A stretch of 64,000 nucleotides of DNA from NCBI RefSeq assembly GCF_027172205.1, contig NC_070604.1, positions 61,397,023 through 61,461,022 on the forward strand, given 5' to 3'. This DNA is from Podarcis raffonei (Eukaryota; Chordata; Lepidosauria; Squamata; Lacertidae). The notes beneath the pieces are model-generated. The model was not told where the DNA came from. It worked only from the letters and a program-made list of their open reading frames with translations, and ran no database searches. Position 1 is the first letter of the stretch, and every line of letters starts with the position of its first letter. Of this stretch, positions 13,229 through 27,200 are shown piece by piece. The position numbers and the translations under genes were made by a program.

Positions 13229-13737
13229 AACATATCTAAAAGACAATTTCCAAGTCCAGTACGGGCCCAGGCTAGGATAAAATCCTCCACTTAAAAGGCT
13301 ATTTGGGAAAGGAAAATCTTCAACAGGTGCCAAAAAGATAATAGGGGTAGCACCTGTCTGATATGTTAAAGTGGTGTGTTGCTGATATGCTTCAAATCTT
13401 CAGTCCTAATCTCTGCCTCTAAAGGACTGTGAAGTGAAACCAAACGTTGGAATACTTCTGTCTCTTTTGTCAACTGGTGTATTGCTTAATTTCACTTTGA
13501 AGTGTACAGCTTTGGGATCGCTTCCTATACTTGTGATTTGATGGACAATAATAATACACCATAAAATGACATTTTGTGAGCGCATGAGTGAGCCCTGCAT
13601 TTGCAGATTTACTTGAAACATTTCTGCTTCAGCCTTTACTCTTGCAAGAAATACTTGGTAGTTCCACTTCTCCCTCCCTCCGAGCTGCCAGCTGCATGTG
13701 TGGTTCACTCTTTGATAGCAACTCAGGTCTTTAGGAC

Positions 13738-13876
13738 AAGGATGGGGAACTTGTGGTCCTCCAGACAGTAGGACTCCTACTCACTCTCATCAAACCCAGC
13801 TGACATGGCCAATGGTCAGGGATGATGGGAGCTGTGGTCCATCATTATCTGGAGGGCTGCAGGTTTCCCATCTCCG
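13738..13876. mobile_element. Palindromic MITE, nearly full copy
   Basis: Outer ends AAGGATGGGGAACTTGTGGT and GGGCTGCAGGTTTCCCATCT are inverted. The interior reads GACATGGCCAATGGTCAGGG. Confidence 0.62.
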
Positions 13877-15872
13877 TAATAGGGCATCAGGTGCACTAGA
13901 TGCCACTATGTCTCTTTAAACCAGTTTATACATCATAGCTTCATCTCCTAGCAAACATGAAAGTATTTACCATTGGAGGTTTCTTGCGGCTACAGGTTAC
14001 CTAGGGAATATTTACAAGGCTAGTACTTTTCAGAGTCTAAAATAGAACGTAGACAAGTCTTTTATTTCATTCTAAATAGGTACTTGTGGCTAAGTGACAT
14101 GTCCAACCCCACCTTCTGACATTAAATCCCAGGTGTTTGATATTGGGTTTAAATATCTAAAGCAAATTGGTACAAATTCCTCTTCAGGAATTAAACTGCA
14201 ATGTCTGAGGTTTTGCTGATGCTGTCCTGGAATTAAAATGGTACTTTAAAAAAGAAATCCCTTAAACCCAAAATATGTACAACACAAACTCTCTTAAACT
14301 AGTCAAAACAAGTCTTGCCTACTAATGAAGCTGGCAATGAAACAGAAGCCAAAACAAGTCTGGGGATAAAAGGCAATTTCGATATCCACTTTTCATGTGC
14401 GTGCAAAGGAAAGGGAGATACTGAGATACAACAAGAAAACAGGAGCCTTTTGGCCTTTTACCTTTGGAAGGTACATTAAATGATACCACAACATATGATT
14501 AGGTGGCTAGGGTTTAAATTACTGCTCAGACATAAAGCTTCATAAATACGACCCAGGTATAAAGAGCCACATTCTCTTGTGCAGCATGCATTCCTTTATC
14601 CCTTCTGTACTGTGGAAGAAGATCTACATAAACATACGCACACATTACTTTTGGGGTAATAAATTAAGGAAAGGTGTGCAAACATCACTTCCCCAAGGGA
14701 AGCCCCAATGATGGCAAAACCAGGAGGCTGTAACAACTCTCCGGTTCACGTTGCAATGCATCATTCTGACGTTTCTCCTTCAACTGCACAGGTCACTGAA
14801 AGAGCTGCGTGAAATGCATGCTTCCTCAAGGTTAGGCCACTTTTCCATATGTGGAGAAGGGAGTATTTATCGCAAGGAATGGGATACCATCAGAGCAAAC
14901 CCACATATTACGAAGTTCCAAAAAAGCTTACAACTTTCCAAGTGTGTTGTTGACAAATTGAACGCTGAAGAATCCAGGCAACAAGAGCATTTGACACCCC
15001 ACCTCTCACCCCATGCTATACCCTCAAAAATGGCTGAAAGGGAACATGATTAGTTCAGCCACTTTGGCATACAAAAACTAGTGGGCATTTATACATTATT
15101 CTTGTAAATAAGAAAGGCTGAACTGCAAAATTCTAGAGCAATTTCTCCATTTGTGGGAACAAAAATACCTCACTGCACATATATTAGCGGACATTTATGG
15201 AAAGGTTTCTTATTCATTAGGACTGAGTTTTTTTCGTTCCTGCACCCCTTTCCTTTGGTCATAGACAGTGCCCCAACAAGTGATAGGATCTGAGGAGCAG
15301 AAAGGTGCATCTCTCCCGTTGAAAACTATATGGCTAACTTTTTGCTCACCCAAATAATATACCAATGATCAGATATGGGGTTTACTAGAAATCCCAGTTC
15401 AGGCTGACTAGCAACCAGGAGGAGTGTTTACTTTCATGTAAACACTTTAGGTTGTACATTAGCTTAGTTCATCAAAAGCTACTTGTATTAGCATCTTTTT
15501 TAAAAATGTGCTTATTCTGAATCAGATAGGCTGAATTGATGGACAGAACAGTTGGGTTGCCTTTTGGATTCCCATTACTTCTGAGATGGACAAGGATTCT
15601 TCCAAACAATAGGTTTCTTGAGCTACTAAACATTGCTCTTTGTCTACAAGCTACTAGGGAAATTGCAAATCATCTTGTAGCTTACAGCATTTTTAAAGCA
15701 TGTTTCTAATTAGCACTGTAATGCTCTTATTAATTTATATATAGCTGGAAAAGTTATTGACGTGCATTGCTTTTCCTGGATTATGTTCCAGCCTAATGTT
15801 GCTTCCTTGCAAAATGCTGAGATTTTTTTCTCATTGGTAAGCTGTATGAACAGAAGGCAATTGGCAAAGGAA
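13877..15872. other. Intergenic, no gene recognised
   Basis: A 100-codon plus-strand frame at 14,751-15,053 is the only sizeable one, and it resembles nothing known to me. An exon of a neighbour such as MOXD1 was looked for and not found. Confidence 0.5.
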
Positions 15873-16250
15873 GGGATGCAGGTGGCGCTGTGGTCTAAAC
15901 CACTGAACCTCTTGGGCTTGCTGATCGGAAGGTTTGAATCCACACAACAGGGTGAGCTCCTGTTGCTGTCCCAGCTTCTGCCAACCTAGTAGTTTGAAAG
16001 CACACCAGTGCAAGTAGATAAATAGGTACCGCTGTGGCAGGAAGGTAAATGGAACTTCCATGTGCTCTGGAACTCGTCATGGTCTTCTGTGCACCAGAGG
16101 TGGTTTAATCATGCTGGACACATGACCCGGAAAACTATCTGTGGACAAACGCCAGTTCCCACAGTCTGAAAGCAAGATAAGCGCCACACCCCATAGTTGC
16201 CTCTGATTGGACTTAACCATCCAGGGGTCCTTTACCTTTTACCTTTACCT
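15873..16250 (+). mobile_element. Sauria-type tRNA SINE with 10-bp target duplication
   Basis: Full-length copy from GGGATGCAGGTGGCGCTGTG to the CCTTTACCTTTTACCTTTAC tail. It is flanked by TGGCAAAGGA at 15,862-15,871 and 16,254-16,263. It lies just beyond the probable STX7 3' end. Confidence 0.93.
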
Positions 16251-16295
16251 AAATGGCAAAGGACAACCTGCAAAGCATTCACTTTCAAAACTGCC

Positions 16296-17825
16296 TTTAT
16301 TTAGATGGTGCAATCCAAATTTAGATTGTAGATACTTTCAGTTTTCCCCAAATCACAAGTCTCAGAGCTTATCATGTAAACATTGCTTCTCTATCAAACT
16401 GCATACAAAAGATGTATAAGCTAGAGATAATATTTGTGCAATACATTTTAATTACTTCAATAATATATTAAAAAATAACCTGATTAGTTCGCAGATAACA
16501 ATGAATAACTTTTCCAATATATGTTACTACAAAATGGAACCAAAAATAATAATAATCAAGTTGTTGTTTTTTTAATAAAAAAAACCTCAGGACTTGAGAG
16601 AATTAAATTCAGCTTAATCATCTGGAAGTCAAAACTTTCCAAACTCTGTTCTGGACTCCTAGTACTTACTAATACAATGAGGGATCAGTCACTTTGTTAA
16701 AAACAAAAACACCAGGTTTGATGTTTATATTGGCCTGAGAGCCCTGAATTCAAGCAGTACACAACTCAGAATTTTCACTAGTCACCATCATATACAGGAA
16801 TATGAAGACCAAAGTAGTAAAGATAGTGAGGATATCCATCACCAGATCAGCTGTTGTTGTTTTTAAAGGGTAAATGCAGAGGCAAACCCTTTTCCCTTCA
16901 GATTGGGGCCATGAAATGGGACATGGTTGATCCTGTCCCCATGCTGTATTCCCAATCCAAATGGCTTCCTTCTTCTCAGCTGCTTTGGTCCTGTGGGGGA
17001 TCTTGTCCAGATGTTCACAAGTATACAAATCCATGATTGTGAATCCCCCACTGCCCCAATCCAGCTGTGTTGCCTTGAGTCACAAACCAACTAAAAACAG
17101 TTTTCTAGTTAGGAATGTGTACATTATTGGAGATTCAAATCAGAGAGCCAAGTTTGAAGCTAAGCCACTATATATATTAATTTCGCCCATATACTTTAAA
17201 CTTCAGATACCTAACAAGTACATAAATTAAGGTGCAAATCTTAGCTAATTTTTAAATGTATTCCAAAGACTTATCTTTTAAAGATAAGTACAAACACACA
17301 GCCTACCATTATCAAACCCTTTTTGCTAGATTAGCCTTTGCCAAGTTTGCTGATACCCAGTATCAGGTTTTTAATATCAAAATATGAAGAGAAAGATACC
17401 GTTCTTTTGTAAAACAGAAACTGCACATTTAATCCAAAAAAGTTTCAGAAAGATTAAGTCAGAAAGATAACAACAGAAGCAAGGCTCCAACCTCCAGTAA
17501 CCCAGTTATTAGATTTGAACTGTGCAGAGAGTCAGTCAGTGGACAGAAATTTCCACTAGTTTATGGAAAGAAATCCTTGGGACTGTGTGTGTGTGTGTGA
17601 GATCTCAGAAATGAGAAATGTTTCACTTAGTCCAGAGATACAGGTTAATATTAACAGTCATTGAAAGTGATTGATGAATGAATTGTTGCAGTAAATTAAC
17701 TTGGCCCTATAAAGTTGGGGGTCAAGCTGACATATCAAACAGCGTGTTTGACAATTTGCATCCTGCTCACAAGCCCCTCTATGATGCCTCTAAAGGGTTC
17801 AGCTGAATGACCTTGCAAGACAACT

Positions 17826-17905
<80 letters not shown>

Positions 17906-18181
17906 GAAAGCCTGGCCTACTTGATCAACAGATCCACACCTGGAGGTAAAGAGAAGAGTAGTAAGCACCATATAAGAAGTTGCCTATACCTAGATCGAGT
18001 ATGGCAAGTTACATTGCCACGATGAATTCAAATTAATCGTACTACACAAGCTGAGAGGGAAGCACTCGTGGATTAAAAATGCATCTTGTGACAAAGCAGA
18101 AGTGATAAAGATGGGCACATCATTTACTGAACAGCTTCACAATGAGACATGACTGGAAACTCTACTACGTAATTTAGCACA
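16296..18181 (-). other. STX7: Probable STX7 3' UTR and end of transcription unit
   Basis: Downstream of the stop there is no coding sequence for about 1.9 kb. Candidate poly(A) signals in mRNA sense are AATAAA at 16301-16296 and several ATTAAA (for example near 17,420). I cannot tell which is used. The stretch includes a (TG)n(AG)n array at 17,830-17,909. A Sauria SINE begins just beyond the last candidate signal. Confidence 0.3.
17830..17909 (+). repeat. (TG)n(AG)n compound microsatellite
   Basis: About 33 bp of TG units, then about 46 bp of GA units. It lies about 275 bp after the STX7 stop, so it is probably transcribed as (CU)n(CA)n in the 3' UTR. Confidence 0.97.
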
Positions 18182-18277
18182 TCATGATTTTGTTGCTCCC
18201 CAGATGATGAGGCCAAGGATAGTTGCTCCTGCAACAAGCACAAGAATGAGGATACACAATTTCTTGCGGGACTTGCG
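18182..18277 (-). CDS. STX7: STX7 exon 10: residues 229-259, membrane anchor and stop
   Basis: Acceptor TCCACAG, then 31 codons and TGA at 18184-18182. It encodes the juxtamembrane basic RKSRKK and a hydrophobic anchor with core [20 protein letters not shown], then GATKS. It lies 5.35 kb from exon 9, because that intron contains a long L2 LINE. Confidence 0.96.
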   Translation of the reverse strand, partial: RKSRKKLCILILVLVAGATILGLIIWGATKS

Positions 18278-21200
18278 CTGTGGAGAAGCAAAAGAGGAGA
18301 TTGTCAGAGTAGAAATTCCTGAACTGAACGGTTCAAAGTGTTCCATCGTCAGATGATCTACCATCCAGTTCTCACCAGTGGCATGGAAAATTGTGTTTAA
18401 ACCTTTCAGACTTCAGGTGGGGATACCCACGGTTTGAATATTGCTCTTCCATTTGAAGCAAATTCCCCCCACACAGAAAACTCAACATTAACAAAACTCT
18501 ACAGAATCCAAAACTGAGACAGTTCACATGTTTCGTTGAGAGACAGAGTGCAAGTTGAGAACTCGCAAGTTAGAGGTCTCTGGCGATTTCGAGATAGCAA
18601 CCATGCAATCCTAACCGTGTCTACTCAGAAATAAGTCCTACAGAATTCAATGCAATTTACTGTTAGGCAAATTGGGTTAGAATTGCAGCCTTAGTCACTG
18701 TTTAGATTTACAGAAAAGACTAAGTTATAGGCACTGAATAGTTTGCTTTTAAAACCTGAAATACCCCAACTCATAGGGAAACTTATTAAAATTTGTGGTA
18801 CTTAAATCTCTCAACAACTTTTTAGATTACACATGACTTATTCTGCTCATAAAAAGAATAATCTTACTACTGGGGAATCATAACTAAATAGGTTTGATGA
18901 GTGTAACATTCACAACTGTGCTAAAGTTAGTTTTTATAAATACTATACATGTGATGGGACAGTCTGTCCAATAAAAATGAGAGCACACCTCTTCAAAGCC
19001 ACTTGCTTTCCATTTCAGTGCAGTGTGTTAAATAGGTTCATGGTCATTACGGTTAACAAATGTTTTCAATCTGTGCCTCAGGGCTGTCCCAGGTCAGCAG
19101 TCCTGGGCTTCCCCTTCCTTAAGGGCTTTTGCATGGCTGAAATGTATCCTTGAACTGGGATCATAGTTCTTGCTTGCCTGGAGAGAGGATGGTTTTGTGT
19201 GTGTAGAGATCGCTTGACCTTCTTACGATTGCAACACATGACTCTTACTGTACAAAGGTGAAAGTTGCATTTGTTGTTCTACCCATTTTGGTCTCTGCTC
19301 TCACCCACTTTTTGCTTCTGCTGCATCCCCTGAACTTTGACCATGATGGAATGCAGCCCTCAGCCTGAGAAATGTTCCCCAATACTGTACTACATTATCA
19401 GGCTTGCCGCTTGAGACTGCTTTTAGATTGGGCCTTATTCTCGGAGGCTCAAGTGGCACCTGTGGATCAAACTGCATCTCCCCAACTTAGCTATCCATGA
19501 AAAGTTGCAACAAAGTGCTAATAATAATAATAGTAATTTATTATTTATACCCCGCCCATCTGGCTGGGCCTCCCCAGCCACTCTGGGCGGCTTCCATAGA
19601 AACCAAAAATACACTAAAATATCACACGTTAAAAACTTCCCTGAACAGGGTTGCCTTAAGATGTCTTCTGAATGTCAGGTAGTTATTTATCGCTTTGACA
19701 TCTGATAGGAGGGCGTTCCACAGGGCGGGCGCCACTACCGAGAAGGCCCTCTGCCTGGTTCCCTGTAGCTTTGCTTCTCGCAATGAGGGAACCGCCAGAA
19801 GGCCCTTGGCGCTGGATCTCAGTGTCCGGGCAGAACGATGGGGGTGGAGACGCTCCTTCAGATATACTGGACCGAGGCCGTTTAGGGCTTTAAAGGTCAG
19901 CACCAACACTTTGAATTGTGCTCGGAAACGTACTGGGAGCCAATGTAGGTCTTTCAAGACCGGTGTTATATGGTCTCGGCGGCCGCTCACAGTCACCAGT
20001 CTAGCTGCCGCATTCTGGATTAGTTGTAGTTTCCGAGTCACCTTCAAAGGTAGCCCCACATAGAGCGCATTGCAGTAGTCCAAGCGGGAGATAACCAGAG
20101 CATGCACCACTCTGGCGAGACAGTCCGCAGGCAGATAGGATCTCAGCCTACGTTCCAGATGGAGCTGGTAAACATCTGCCCTGGACACAGATTTGACCTG
20201 TGCCTCCATGGACAGCTGTGAGTCCAAAATGACTCCCAGGCTGCGCACCTGGTCCTTCAGGGGCACAGTTACCCCATTCAGGACCATGGAATCATCCACA
20301 CCTGCCCGCCTCCTGTCCCCCAAAAACAGTACTTCTGTCTTGTCAGGATTCAACCTCAATCTGTTAGCCGCCATTCTTCCTCCAACTGCCTCCAGACACT
20401 CACACAGGACCTTCACCACCTTCACTGGTTCTGATTTAAAAGAGAGGTAGAGCTGGGTATCATCTGCATACTGATGAACACCCAGCCCAAACCTCCTGAT
20501 GATCTCTCCCAGCGGCTGCATGTAAATGTTGAAAAGCATGGGGGAGAGGACAGAACCCTGAGGCACCCCACAAGTGAGAGCCCAGGGGTCTGAACACTCA
20601 TTCCCCACCACCACTTTCTGAACACGGCCCAGGAGGAAGGAGCGGAACCACTGTATGACAGTGCCCCCAGCTCCCAGCCCCTCAAGACGGTCCAGAAGGA
20701 TGTTATGGTCGATGGTATCAAACGCCGCTGAGAGATCCAGCAGAACTAGGAAACAGCTCTCACCTTTGTCCCTAGCCCGCCGGAGATCATCAACCAGTGC
20801 GACCAAGGCAGTTTCAGTCCCATGATGAGGCCTGAATCCCGACTGGAAGGGATCCAAATGGTCCGCTTCTTCCAGGCGTGCCTGGAGTTGTTCAGCAACC
20901 ACTTGCCCAATCACCTTTCCCAAGAATGGAAGATTTGAGACTGGGCGATAGTTGGCCATCGTGGCCGCATCTAAAGATGGTTTTTTAAGAAGCGGTTTAA
21001 TAACTGCCTCTTTCAGCGGGTCTGGGAAGGCTCCCTCACGGAGGGAAGCATTCACCACCCCACGAAGCCCATCGCCCAGTCCTTCCCGGCTAGCTTTTAT
21101 AAGCCAGGATGGGCAAGGATCCAGGAGACAGGTGGTTGGCTTCACTCGTCCAAGCAGCCTGTCCACATCCTCGGAGGTAACAGATTGGAATTGATCCTAC

Positions 21201-24200
21201 GCAACTTGACTAGACAGGTCTCTAGCACTCTCCCACCCCGGCCCTGCTCCCACGGTGGAGTCTACTTCTTCCCGAATCTGAGCGATTTTATCTGCAAAAA
21301 ACTTTGCGAAATCATTGCAGGAGAACATGTGGCCCGTACTGGGCCCCGATGTTGCAGGTGGTTCCGCTAAATTGTGAACCACCTGAAAAAGTCTGCTGCT
21401 GTTTTCTGCAGATGCAATAGAGGCGGTGAAGAAATTCTTCTTCGCCGTCGCTATCGCCACTTGGTAGGCTCGACGTTGAGCTCTAACCTGTGTCCAGTCA
21501 GATTCGGAATGAGTTATCTGCCACAGGCGCTCTAGCCGTCTCAACGATTGTTTCATTGCCCTCAGATCCGTGGAAAACCACGGGGCTGTCCAGGCTCCAT
21601 GCAATCGGAGAAGGCGCTTCAGAGCCAAACAGTCAATAGCCCTGGTTAACTCCACATTCCAGCGGGCCACCAGGGAATCAGCTGAAAGGCCATCAACATG
21701 GGATAAAGCATCCCCTACCACTCTCTGGAAACCATTTGGATCCATTAAGTGGTGGGGGCGGACCATCCGAATTGGTCCCACCTCCCTGCAGAGGGGATGG
21801 GTCGCAGAGAAGTCCAGTTGCACCAGGAAGTGATCTGACCATGGCACTTCTTTAGTTTCGCTTTTACTTAGTGTCAGATCACCAACATCCATAGAGGTAA
21901 ACACCAGGTCCAAGGCATGTCCACGGCTATGGGTTGGGCCAGACTTATTCAGGGACAGCCCCATGGAGGCCATGCTTTCCACAAAGTCCCGAGCGGCCCC
22001 TTGTAAGGTTGTGTCGGCATGGATGTTAAAATCTCCTAGGACGACCAAACTAGGTGTCTCCAGGAGAGCAACCGCCATGACCTGAAGCAGCTCGGGCAGG
22101 GAATCCTTGGTGCAGCGGGGAGGTCGGTACACCAAAAGGAATCCTGTACTGCCCCTATTGCCCAACTTCCAGAACATGCACTCGGAAAACTGGGTCTTCC
22201 CAATAGGACGCCTGGTGGAAACTAATGACTTCCTAAAAATCACTGCAACCCCCCCTCCCCGCCCACATCACCTGGGTTGCTGTGCGTAAGAGAAACCTGG
22301 TGGACAAGCATCGGCAAGGACAGGCCCATCTGCTTCATCCAACCAAGTCTCTGTTACACATGCCAGGTCAAATCCTCCATCCATGATCAAGTCATGGATG
22401 GCAGTGGTCTTATGAATCATTGACCTGGCATTGCACAGCAGCACCTTCAGGTCATGTGGGTATCCCTTGCTGATTCTAGTATCCATCCGGTCAGGACGAG
22501 ACCCGGAAGTAGGAATAGTCCTCAGACAACGACTAAACCTGCCCCCTCTGTAATGACATGGTCTAATCTTAGCGTAACTCCTCCTCCTACCCGTGATCAC
22601 TGAGATCGGTTGTCCCAGTGCATCCCCCCCTGTGGAACATGCCCCAGCCATTTTGTGGGCTGGGGCCCACTCCCCGGCAGCCCTGACCCCTCCCCCTAAG
22701 AACAAAATAACACCTTAAACAAACAAACAAACAAACAAACAAAACCAATAAAACAATACAAACAAAAAACTGTAAAAATTACAAAAGCAACAAAATCAAA
22801 AAAATTCCCCAAACCCAACCAAACATCCACCCCACCCCCACCCCCACATACAAAAAATTCAAAAGAAATTTTTTAAAAAACATTTTGCTACAGTTTTCCA
22901 TCTTCTGGTCATGGCATGGTTTAATGTAGTGCACTCTACATGGAGCTGCCTTCAATGGCTTTCTGCCTGTCCAAAAGGAGTTGGCAAGGCTTCTGGGGTG
23001 CGAGTGTAATTCAAAGTGATGGTTTTGATTTAAAACCCAAGATGGCCATGCCTCAAAGCATCTGAAGGACCACCTTCTCATATAATTCCCTTGTCATATC
23101 TGCACTGGAAGTCCTTCTCTGGATCCCTTCACTTTTTTGAGATAAGACAGCTGGTGATTAAATTGTCGCTGGCACCCATCTGTCTTTGAAGACGATGGAG
23201 CGATGTGCCTTGGAGGTTGAAAGATGGGCCCTTTTCTGTTTCAGCACCACACATCTGCAACCCATCCTGTGGAACCAAGAGGTCTGCTTGTTGCCTTCTA
23301 GGTCAGCATTCAGGAACCGTACAAAGATATTCCTGTCCATGCATGATTTTGAGCGGTGTACATTTGTGCTTTAACTCATCCTGCCTCCCTTATTACAAAT
23401 GGAATGTTTAGTATGTGTGTTTTTTAATACGATTGTAAACTGCTCTGATTTTTTTGCTGGAAAAGCAGAGCATTAAAAACGATCATTAAAAATATGGCCT
23501 AGAGGAGAGTGAGTCACCTGTACCTCACATTGCTAGCCTCTTAGTAAGTCTGAAAATTAAGCTTCAATTTTTTAATCAAAGGATGGAAAATTCCCAACAT
23601 AATCTACCTGCTTCTGCTCATATTTACCTGGTAGTCTGCTGCTCTGGACAACTGCTGATTTGCTTGCTGGACATGGACTTCAGCTGTTTCTACATTGGCT
23701 TCTATGCTGTCTTTGAGGAGAAAAATAAACCACAGAGACTTTAATCTGAAGGCAGAGTGAAATTCTCAGTAACAGATAGAGATTGCTCTGGAACCTTACA
23801 TCTTTAGTCCTGTTACTTGACTATGACACAGGAAAGGGGGGGAAATCCTAAGCACACTTACTTGCAAGAACGTTTAGCTGAAACAAACCAGGAAAAAACT
23901 ACAGGTAACAAAGGACATGGGGCGGATGGTGGCTCATTCAGCTTAACACATACACCCTCCCGACAATACCAGCCCATTGACATCGCACCCCTGCAACTTG
24001 GGCATCTGGCTAGCATGAAAAGGGTTATGGTGATCCAACTGGCTGATTCACATACCAGTCAGATGCACAGGCAGTTCTGGTGGGAGGCTGCTACATGTGT
24101 GGGCAGCAAGGGGCAGCCCCTGCAGTCCTTTGACCTGCCTTGCACTTTCTTCCAACATGGGAGTGCGGAATTACCTGAGCCTCCACCTGAGATCATTACA

Positions 24201-27200
24201 ATGTGCATTATTTGCTCCTGCTGGCAGCAGTCAAAGATGAGGCATTGGCAGGGACATACATATTGTACTGATACTGGGACATGAGACAAGTTGAACTACA
24301 CATTACAGTGGGTAACTTTAAGTAGTGGAAGGGTGGGACTCAATGCAGAATCATCATTTTTAATGGCAGGCCTCTACTGTCCCCCCCCCCCTTTTCTTTT
24401 CTTTTTAAAGGTGTGATTCCACTCCTACTAAATGTGCTTAGGATTTTTCACCCCAACTAATAGGCTTCGGTTACACATGCAGAGAAGGAAAACGTAAGCT
24501 ATTTCCCCAAGGTATGATCATAACCAACTTGTGGAAACAGACTGTATCCTGGACAAAAATGACTGCCACCATGGTGGCAGTGCTCATCCACTCCATATGC
24601 GGGCACAGTATTTCTTTTTTTTTAAAAAAAAATCTGTTTAAAAGTCCAGCTCCTTCCTGAGCTTAATGTATAGGTCTATAAAATGTATACTTAAAACATA
24701 GATTTTTCTTATGCATAATGCTTTTTCTGTCAACTCTTCATTCTGAACATGCTCTGAATTTAATCCTAGGAGGGCACAGCTCCTTTGAAATCTGAAAAGC
24801 TGTCAAGAACCATGTAAGTTGTAATACAAGAAACCAAGCTGAAGTACACTTTTTCCCACAACAAAACAGAACAGCCCCTTAAGCACATTTCATATTGTAT
24901 CTCTTTTAGCCTGAAATATAAGGCAGCTACACGTCAGTTAATAAAATCCAGAAGGTGCATGGGCATATTCAGATTCCTCACAAGCCAAATTTTGACTAAC
25001 CAGATGATTGGGAAACAGCTAACTCTAGCTTTTATCAAATTACTGGGAAATTTCTAGATGCTAACTGAATCCAGCTACTGTGCCCAAATGTTATGCTTAC
25101 CTATCACATCTCCTTGTTCATGAATCATCATCCCCAGATCTTTAAATATTTCATTAATATCCAAAATGTCTGCCTGTAAACACAGAAGATGTTCATGTTT
25201 ATACATCCCCAACAGCACTTAGCACAACTGCAGGAATTCACTCCCAGCAACGAGTAGAAAAGAATGGAAAAAGTGACAGGACAAATGGTTGGGGGAAAGA
25301 GATGGTTGGACTACGAAACCACAAAACAGCAAGCAGCACACACAAATCCTTTAACATTCACCATGCTACTTTTAACATATCTGGAAAACAAATTGGATGT
25401 CGTGTTTGCATATGGAATGTTTTAGCTAATTAATTAGGGTATAACCACGATCAATTCCAGCCCAGATAGCTTTGTGTTAACGAGACACCAAAGTGTTCAA
25501 CTTTGTGCAATCCATGTCTTTTTAAAGGTACAATCTAGTCTCCCTGTTTTAGCTAGATAAATCAGAGGTGTAATTCCTCCAATGAAATCAATAGGATCAA
25601 GTGGACCTAGACTGTGCCATTGAGCAAAAAAATTTGTTATCTTTACTTAGACACTGTTTCACTCCATTTATGGTTTAGGAATTAAAATTCTGAAATATAG
25701 ATGTACTTTGGTGAGCATGGTTCACTAGGTGGTGCAGGATAAGACATTTTCTTTGGTTTTAGAAACTGACATTCAATCAATCACATGGAAGCACAAGACT
25801 TAAGGGCAACAAATACTGGGGTAGGGAGAACCAGTACCACAAGAGAAGTTTTTTAAAATACACTGTCAAATTAAGGAAAGAAAATTCCGCTCTTGATCTC
25901 AGTGCATTTCTAAACTTTGCCCTCTGCTCACCTCAAGCTGCCTGATGGCAGACTCTCTCTCCTCAATAAGACGAAGGTCATCTTCTGTGATTTCTTCTTC
26001 TAGTACTTGGGTCTGAGGCTGGCTATAAGTTAAAGCACACAGGATATCCAAATAGATTATTAATTAATATACTTTACACAGGAACGTTGATTGCTAGCTG
26101 CCACTGGCAACCAGATTTTGGGACCTATTTGAATACCACACACAGTACCCACCGAGTGAAAGTCATTAATGGAAGCTCTTAAGAGAAAATACATATAAAA
26201 GCTGTTAAGTTTTTCTAACAGAACAATGCAGGATTAAGATCACATCACACTTTGGCAATGAAAGAACCACATTTATGACACCTCATAAGAAAAAAAACTT
26301 CAACAGGTTTTATTGCCTACTTGTGAGTGATTTTAGAATTTATAGCAATATTATATGCACACAAAGTTTTTTACCTAGTTTACTTAATTCAATAAATGAA
26401 ACAATGTCAGATTTTACAGCACTTCCTACCTGTCCCAGGACACAAGTGTTCCTTCTTTGTAGCTTTCCTCTGGGGCACCACCCTGCAAAGTTAAGAGATG
26501 GAAAAACAACTTATTCTGAGGCATGGAATTACATCTGCTTCAATATGACACATCCACAAAAAAGAAGGTATAAGGAAAAAGGAAAAGTTGGATCAGCCCA
26601 ATTTAATTTGTGTTATATCCTTAGCACTCCCTGAAGGGGAAAAAGTAATGCAATTGCAGGTGTAAGTTTCTACACTAGGGGGGAAAATGACACTGGAATA
26701 AATGCTTGCCCAGTTTTGGACTATTCCTCCCACATTGTTTAGGAAGACTCTCCAGAACGGTTTCTGGGGTGGCTGTAGCTGGAGTGGAAAAAAGAAGAGG
26801 GAAAACTTCCTTCTGTGAACTTCTTCAACTTAACTCATCTTAGGATCCAAGTCAATGTCCCCCCCCCCCAAAAAAAATAATTCAGTAAAAACAGAAAAGA
26901 AGCAAGACCACTTCAGTGTCATAGCACTTCTTAGAACCACCTTAACTTCTTGCTCACATTAGGTTGGTCTGGGTACTGCTAGATCTGCATACCCACCATA
27001 CCCAACAGCTATGGAATATTTAATGCACAAAGTAGAGCAGCCATGATAGAATAAGATGGATGAAATTATATTCTCTTAGGCAGTGCTTTTTTTCTTAAAA
27101 AAATAATGTTTAGGGGTACTCTCATTTTCCTACTCATATTGAAATGCTGCCCCTCAATGAGGCCAAACTTAGATTCACAAAATGTTTAGGGGTATGCACA

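Noticed and set aside
14751-15053. Possible exon of a neighbouring gene such as MOXD1
   Set aside because: No similarity to known monooxygenase motifs and no convincing splice pattern.
22715-22745. CRISPR-like or regulatory tandem array
   Set aside because: Simple AAAC microsatellite; the other arrays in the window are also plain microsatellites.
23817-24284. A 155-codon frame in STX7 intron 8
   Set aside because: No recognisable motif and composition like the surrounding intron. Probably chance, or inside an old DNA element.
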